DNA from: Euonymus europaeus
Lineage: Eukaryota; Streptophyta; Magnoliopsida; Celastrales; Celastraceae
Assembly: GCA_963580455.1 (NCBI GenBank)
Contig: OY756964.1
Coordinates: forward strand, 25,518,001-25,582,000
Direction: 5' to 3'
DNA: 64,000 nucleotides
The translations under genes and the position numbers were made by a program. The notes under the pieces are model-generated. The model saw only the letters and a list, made by a program, of their open reading frames with translations, was not told the DNA's origin and ran no database searches. This document shows, in pieces, positions 58,924 through 64,000 of the stretch. Within the stretch, counting starts at the first letter, position 1; the number at the start of each line of letters is the position of its first letter.

Positions 58924-59923
58924 GATGATGATAGAAGGAATTCTGTTTTCGCTCGACAAAGCTCAAATCATTACCTCCAGTGAAGGTTTCTTCGCCTTCC
59001 TTCCTCGGCAAGTGACAATGAAAGTTGTGCCAATTATCAGACTCCAAACTATCCATTAGAAGTCTAGCACATTTTACCACTGGGGTTCGATGTTACTCTT
59101 GTTAAATTATGAAGGAACCAACAGTCAGTGCCTAACTGATACATTCTTTCATGAAGGAAGATATGATTCTGCCCTTGTATTCTTTTGTTTAGGTCAAAGA
59201 AGGGGCCATCTTGGCTCCCCAACAATTGGGAAAAAAAGCTTCTAATCCGTGCTGCTGAGCTGCTACTCCTTGGGACATCTGGGTCTAGACCTGAATTTCG
59301 GACGGGAGCTGTCTGGGCGTATCAATTCTCATTGGTACGTAGGGCTTCAACAGTGTACAATTCGAATTTAGAATTCGAGTCTTGTGTTATCATGATTATT
59401 GTTATTGTACTTGTCATGCAAATCTTTTTCTATGTTGTGGATAAAATACTCCAGAGTCTTGTTAGCTGTAAATGGTATACGGGTGGAAGCTCAAGCAATA
59501 TAACTAGTGTTGAGTCTTGTTCTATGTAGTCTTAAGAACACTCGTATTAGTTACTATCTGGTCGTACAAGTAGCTACTATTTGCCATTTTGCCGTCCTTT
59601 TTCTCTTCACTGGCAATTTAGCTGCGACTAACTAAACCAGGGTTTATCACACAAAAAAAAAAAAAACTAAACCAGGAGACTTTTTTCTTACAATCGACCC
59701 ATGTCAATATTAGACTTTAGAGACGTCAAATGGTTCAAAGGACAGTTGGCCGGGAATGTCGTTAACCAATCGTGCTAGATCCACCCCTTTGTGGGCTAGG
59801 TCAGGATTTTCTGCCCAATTTATAAATTTTTAATTAACTTTATATCAAGGTAGGACTATCTGCAGTCAAACTTTTAACAGTCTTATCTAATTAGTAACAA
59901 AACTCCAATTAAAAATAGACAGA
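58924..59923. other. 3' UTR and flank of PP2A-B55 copy 2
   Basis: Homology to the 3' region of copy 1 continues to about 59420, marking the right edge of the duplicated block. After that, unremarkable intergenic DNA with an A-run at about 59655. Confidence 0.45.
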
Positions 59924-60208
59924 TTATGAATACAACACATTTTTGTATCGGATGGGGGTGTTTTGGGACGATAATGCATAATTCACATTTTGAAATCTAG
60001 ACAATGAGATGCCACCTCTTACTTTTGAAGAATCAAAGGCATCCAACTTACCTCTTGCATCCGAATACTCATAATCAAAAGCTAAGGGTGTACTTCCAAA
60101 TCCAACTTCTGAAGAAGTTGAATCCTTTACTAAATCTGAGGGGAGGGGGTGGAAAGCTTGAGCAAACATTTTAGGTGTAGAAGAGGAAAGGTAGCAATTT
60201 GTTGTCAA
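59924..60208 (-). CDS. Unassigned short ORF (94 codons)
   Basis: A minus-strand frame with fairly balanced composition (for example SEVGFGSTPLAFDYEYSDAR and GGISLSRFQNVNYALSS). I recognise no family. It lies between the B55 gene and the hAT element and could be a decayed gene or transposon piece. A GT-donor-like AGAG/GTAAGT lies inside it, so it may be an exon fragment. Weak call. Confidence 0.2.
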   Translation of the reverse strand: MTTNCYLSSSTPKMFAQAFHPLPSDLVKDSTSSEVGFGSTPLAFDYEYSDARGKLDAFDSSKVRGGISLSRFQNVNYALSSQNTPIRYKNVLYS

Positions 60209-60357
60209 CTTTTATGGTATAGAAGCAAGGTGAAATGCAATTAAGATCAGAGTCAAGTCAAGAAGCAAAGAGATGAAACAAAGTTGGGAGAGGATGATAC
60301 CCATATGGGGTGTTTTGAGATTGATATTTTTTTTTGGTTGATGTTTTTAAAGGTTTT

Positions 60358-60447
60358 CAGACCCGGACCGGTCATCGAACCGAAAACTTCTTCGACTTAT
60401 GGTTCAATGGTTCAACCGGGGTTCAACCGGGTTCGAATCGGTTTCAA
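60358..60447. repeat. hAT terminal and subterminal repeats
   Basis: The GC-rich end has CCGGACCGG, then GGTTCAATGGTTCAACC, GGGGTTCAACCGGG and TTCGAATCGG: several copies of a GGTTCAACC-like word in about 60 bases. Clusters like this near hAT ends are binding sites for the transposase in characterised elements. The role here is by analogy. Confidence 0.6.
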
Positions 60448-60932
60448 TATATTTAATTATTTAATATATATTTAATTACTTATTAAATATTATACATAAA
60501 ATAATAAAACAAATTCATATTTCATAATCCATCTAACAAAATAACATACTATTTTATAAAATTTAACAATAACAATGCTCATAATCATTCTTCATCATAA
60601 ATAGTCAAGTTTTAAATGTTAAACATAACATAAAAAAGTGAGATCAAAGTATCAATTATCAAACAAAAAGAGATACAAATTACAAAATTCAAATACTTCA
60701 AAGTTTCAAATCACCGCCATCATCATTTACGATTCCACACTTTCACTTGTAGCACCAATATTAATTTGAACACCATCACCATCATCACCAAATGATGTCA
60801 AGTCGATATCTTCATTATTCACGTCATCAACGGTATTCTCATCTAAAATTCAATGAAAGAATAAAAAATCATAATCTTATAAATCAACCAACCATAAAAT
60901 AAATGTTAATAACATTTTGTGATCTTACGATG

Positions 60933-63304
60933 TTAAGTGTTTGTCTCAATTGTCAAATCTGTTATATCATCATCATAAAGCATCCTCTGTAAATCATCAT
61001 AGTCGATAAATGCATTATCCCCCTCATCATCAACAATCCAAAATTCAGTCTGATCAATGCATTCATAATCAACAGGATCATAAGATTTCTTTTTATATTT
61101 ATCCCTACAAAGTACAAACGTATTCAATAACATAATCAATTAAAAATAAAATCTAAACATAACTATAGTCAAAGTCTCAAAGATAAGTTTTAAAGTATTA
61201 CCTGTTTTTTAAACGTAAATTATATTGCACAAAAACAAGATCATTGAGTCTTTGATGCTCCAATCTATTTCTTCTTTTGTTGTGCACACGTTCAAAGACA
61301 CTCCAATTTCTCTCACACCCCGAAGATGCTGAAGTTTGTCCAAGAATCCGGATAGCTAGCCTTTGCAAATTAGGAGCGCTATGCCCAAAAGTCCTCCACC
61401 ATTCATCTAAAACATATCATGAAATGCATAACAAATTAATAAACAGAATAAATAGAATACAAAAAACACATGTTTAACATTACCTGGTTGCATATTCTTG
61501 CAAGTAGTGTAAGCTAACTCTCGCCCAAAACTCTCCAAACGATCCCGAAATAATTTTGTTTCATTTACAACAGTTGGCTGCATAGTATCAGGAAAATTGT
61601 TCTCTATGATATCAAGAAGCCCTTTCATCACTCCAGGATTATTGCAAAAGTTGTCACTATCGTATTGGAAAGCCGGATTCAACCAATAAGCTGCAGCATG
61701 GACACGCTTTCTCAAGTGTTTGTCCCAACGATCCTTGATGATATCTGTATAAGGCTTATGCAATCTACTTTTCATCCTGAACAACTTTTGAATTCCTATT
61801 TCCACCCTATTAATCCCATCATATATATATATCCAAGAGCGGGTCTTTCATCAGAATCAGCAATACGCAATAAGCGCATAATAGGACTAACAATTTGCAC
61901 AACAACAAGAACATCATTCCAAAACTTATTATCAAGAATAATGTTCACAACCACTTTTCCTTTCTTATCTCTTGAATATCTAGAATCAAGAAAATCCTTC
62001 CTAGTCACTAAAGCTTGTAGATCATGTCGATGCTCATGAAGACTACTCAATGCTATAAAAGTAGTAGCAAAGCGAGTCGATGCTGGACGAATAATTTCCT
62101 TCCAACCCGCTCTTCTCCTCAACCAAGATAACAAGTATATATGATTGTACAAAAACTTTGTTATCTTGGATGCACGAGATGCAAGATGACTCACATACTC
62201 CAACTTATCAAAATCTTTCAGAATCAAATTCAGACAATGACATGCACATGGAGACCACTCAATATTGATATATTTTTTACTAATCATCTTTCCCGCTGCA
62301 GCAAAATTAGACCCATTGTCTGTCACCATATGAACAATATTGGAGTGGCCAATATATTCAACAACTTCATCAAACATGATAAACAAAGCATTTGCATCTT
62401 TAACAACGTCAGAAGCATCAACAGATTTTAAAAATATTGTTCCTCTTGGACAATAAACAAGGAAATTAATCAATGTGCGATGTCCTATAGCATCAGTCCA
62501 ACCATCACCCATTATTGTACACCCCGTATCTTCCCAAGTATTTCGTAAAGAATCAACAAACAATTGTACTTCCCTTTTCATATCTTTCAACAAAGTAACC
62601 CTCATAGCATGATAACTAGGACCTTTATATCGAGGACCAATAGCAACTGAAGCATCCAAAGCAGATTGATAATAAACTGAGTTCAGTGCATTAAAAGGTA
62701 TACATGCATCATACATCCATCTAGCCCAAGCCATATTTGCCCTATGCACAGCTTCTTTCGTAGATAAAGCACTACGTATGAAAGGTTGAGCTCCTGGGGT
62801 AGTACGTGGAGCAAAAGAAGCATTTGTCTTTCCTTTCCCGCGCTCATTAATTGAAATTACTCTTTTCTTAATAGGAGGATTTTCCTCTTGAGAATCTCCA
62901 TATGGATTTTCCCTCTCGAACCTTTCCTCAGCGTCTAATTTTTTATCTACATGGGATTTCAAGTTTTCTTCCATATCATGTCTAACTTCATATGGAACTT
63001 TTGGACATCTAACAACTTGTCCTTTTTTCCATGCAAGGTGTTGTTTCAATCTATTAATGCCCCCACCTCTAAATTGCTTTGAACAATACAAGCAAGTGTA
63101 AATTTTGGTACCTTTACTGTCAATCTCAAATTTGACATGGCCCCAAGCTGGATCTGTTTTTTGACGTGCCCCTCCCCCTCCTCCAGAATCAGCAGATGCA
63201 GTAGGAGGCGCATTAACAGGGATTGAAGCAGCTGTACTTGGAGTTTGAACAGATTGAGCAATAACCGGAGTCGAAGCGGCTGTAGAATTATGCTCAGAAG
63301 ACAT
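60933..63304 (-). pseudogene. hAT transposase (BED finger, DUF659, C-terminal dimerisation), one frameshift
   Basis: Exons on the minus strand: 63304-61484, 61406-61202, 61104-60933. About 730 codons, normal for plant hAT transposases. Domains: BED zinc finger (CLYC...RLKQH...VVRC, ~70-105), DUF659 with the first catalytic Asp in IMGDGWTD, the second in MVTDNGSNF, the CHCLNLIL motif, and the C-terminal hAT dimerisation block SGCERNWSVFERVHNKRRNR with the expected Glu. Tail: YDPVDYECIDQTEFWIVDDE. One defect is visible: a TA run at 61821-61832 has one dinucleotide too many, so the frame stops at the TAG ending near 61797 after 502 residues. Removing two bases makes the exon phases agree with the downstream splice sites. 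All catalytic residues are present, so inactivation looks recent. Confidence 0.85.
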
Positions 63305-63980
63305 GCTTCAAAGTTGAAATTCAATTGTTGTGATGCTGTCAAATGATAAACAAAAGTCAGGTTTACACTTTACAGTTCATCGGTTCATCACTTCATCCAC
63401 AATCCAGTTCATAACTTCATAACCCAGTTCACAAAGCAAACTTGTAAAATCTAAAATGATAAATTATCTGTGTTGTCTATTGTCTGTGAGGCATTGTTTC
63501 TAACAGGTAGGTCAAGCAAATGAAGCAAGTTTACTGTTTCTTTCAGATGCAAAAGTAATTCAGAATTTCAGATGGCCATGACGAGACAGTAAGAGATAGA
63601 AGCTGGTGTGGAGAACAGATCAATCAAGTTGTTGTCAGTCACTTGATTACAAAAAACCAATTGAAGAACACGACCCACCTTATATAACAACAAGACCAAT
63701 GTAGTGAGGAAATGAGGAGCTGGTGACTGATGATGACCGGTGAGGCGACGACGATGGAGGCGCGAGGTATGGAGCTGGTGACCGCACCGCACGTCGTGCA
63801 CGAGTGAATCAATGAAACTGAAGATTGAAGATACGAAGAACGCAACCTCAGCTCAGAACTGACGGAAGCAGTGAGCCAGTGAAGAAGAAGAAGTGAAGCG
63901 TGAAGACTGAAGAACGGCACGGGCACAGTGAGCAGATAGGGTATTAGGGTTTTCAGAAAATTTTAATTTGGCATGAAAGT
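63305..63980 (-). other. Leader/subterminal region of the hAT element
   Basis: No conserved ORF; two short open stretches at 63568-63926 are unconvincing. Presumably 5' leader and promoter of the transposase. Confidence 0.4.
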
Positions 63981-64000
63981 ATGAAACGACGTCGTTTCAT
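63981..64000. repeat. Perfect 20-bp palindrome ending at the window edge
   Basis: ATGAAACGACGTCGTTTCAT is its own reverse complement over all 20 bases, centred on ACGT (bZIP-type core). It may extend further outside the window. Confidence 0.9.

Larger units (their letters stand above)
60358..64000 (-). mobile_element. hAT-superfamily DNA transposon, right end beyond the window
   Basis: The left terminus is taken as CAGACCCGGACCGG at 60358, a CAG-type hAT end. It is followed by subterminal GGTTCAACC(GGG) repeats and then the three-exon transposase on the minus strand. The opposite terminus is not in the window; a leader-like, non-conserved 700 bases upstream of the transposase reach the right edge. 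The element is therefore at least 3.6 kb, the normal size of an autonomous hAT. Confidence 0.75.

Noticed and set aside
59185..59529. 114-codon open frame after PP2A-B55 copy 2
   Set aside because: Same reason: 3' UTR-derived sequence not conserved as a frame in copy 1.
63568..63926. Overlapping minus-strand frames upstream of the hAT transposase
   Set aside because: No BED, transposase or other domain; likely leader sequence.
1..64000. CRISPR arrays, operons, prokaryotic islands or a gene cluster for one pathway
   Set aside because: Window is plant nuclear DNA with intron-containing, individually promoted genes; no spaced direct-repeat arrays or co-directional compact operons were seen.

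Overview
This is a gene-rich stretch of a eudicot plant nuclear genome. The evidence is plant-only gene families with GT-AG introns, a mitochondrial glycine decarboxylase, an ABA receptor, a BELL homeodomain gene, AT-rich intergenic DNA, and plant-type transposon remnants (L1 and RTE LINEs, Copia, hAT, MITEs). I cannot name the species from sequence alone. Gene models were built by hand: exon ends were set at splice consensus sites and checked for reading phase. Family names rest on recalled homologues, not on searches.

Layout, left to right. 1-994: the last exon of a ZIP4-like zinc transporter. 1.9-2.7 kb: a decayed LINE RNase H tail. 4.4-10.7 kb: a complete 15-exon glycine decarboxylase P-protein gene, with an RTE-type LINE tail in intron 10. 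12.0-18.6 kb: a complete 13-exon EDR1-type Raf-like MAPKKK, with a second RTE tail. 20-23.6 kb: an RTE1-homolog (RTH) ethylene-signalling membrane protein with uORFs in its leader. 25.6-26.2 kb: an intronless PYL2-like ABA receptor. 26.5-27.7 kb: a nest of small repeats (two MITE-like elements and two tRNA-like copies). 30.0-32.3 kb: an ATH1-type BELL homeobox gene with leader uORFs and a duplicated splice acceptor inside the homeodomain.

33-42 kb is a rearranged segmental duplication. Two PHOSPHO1-like HAD phosphatase genes lie in tandem. The first is followed by a broken piece of the neighbouring minus-strand gene and a gutted Copia element. The second has a damaged tail and a changed catalytic motif, and is followed by the intact neighbour. 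Promoter-derived repeats are scattered between them.

45-59 kb holds two complete tandem PP2A B55 regulatory-subunit genes, each of 14 exons with the same splice positions. The duplication includes the promoter, the leader uORF and the 3' region. 60.4 kb to the right edge is most of an hAT DNA transposon on the minus strand. Its transposase is nearly intact but carries a two-base slip in a TA run.

The genes do not form one pathway. Several are signalling genes (ABA receptor, ethylene-pathway RTH, Raf-like MAPKKK, PP2A B55, BELL factor), but their adjacency looks like ordinary plant gene order. I found no clear sign of a new biological system. The most unusual local features are the in-frame acceptor duplication in ATH1, the decaying HAD duplicate with its reshuffled promoter, the uORF shared by the PP2A-B55 pair, and the near-intact hAT transposase.
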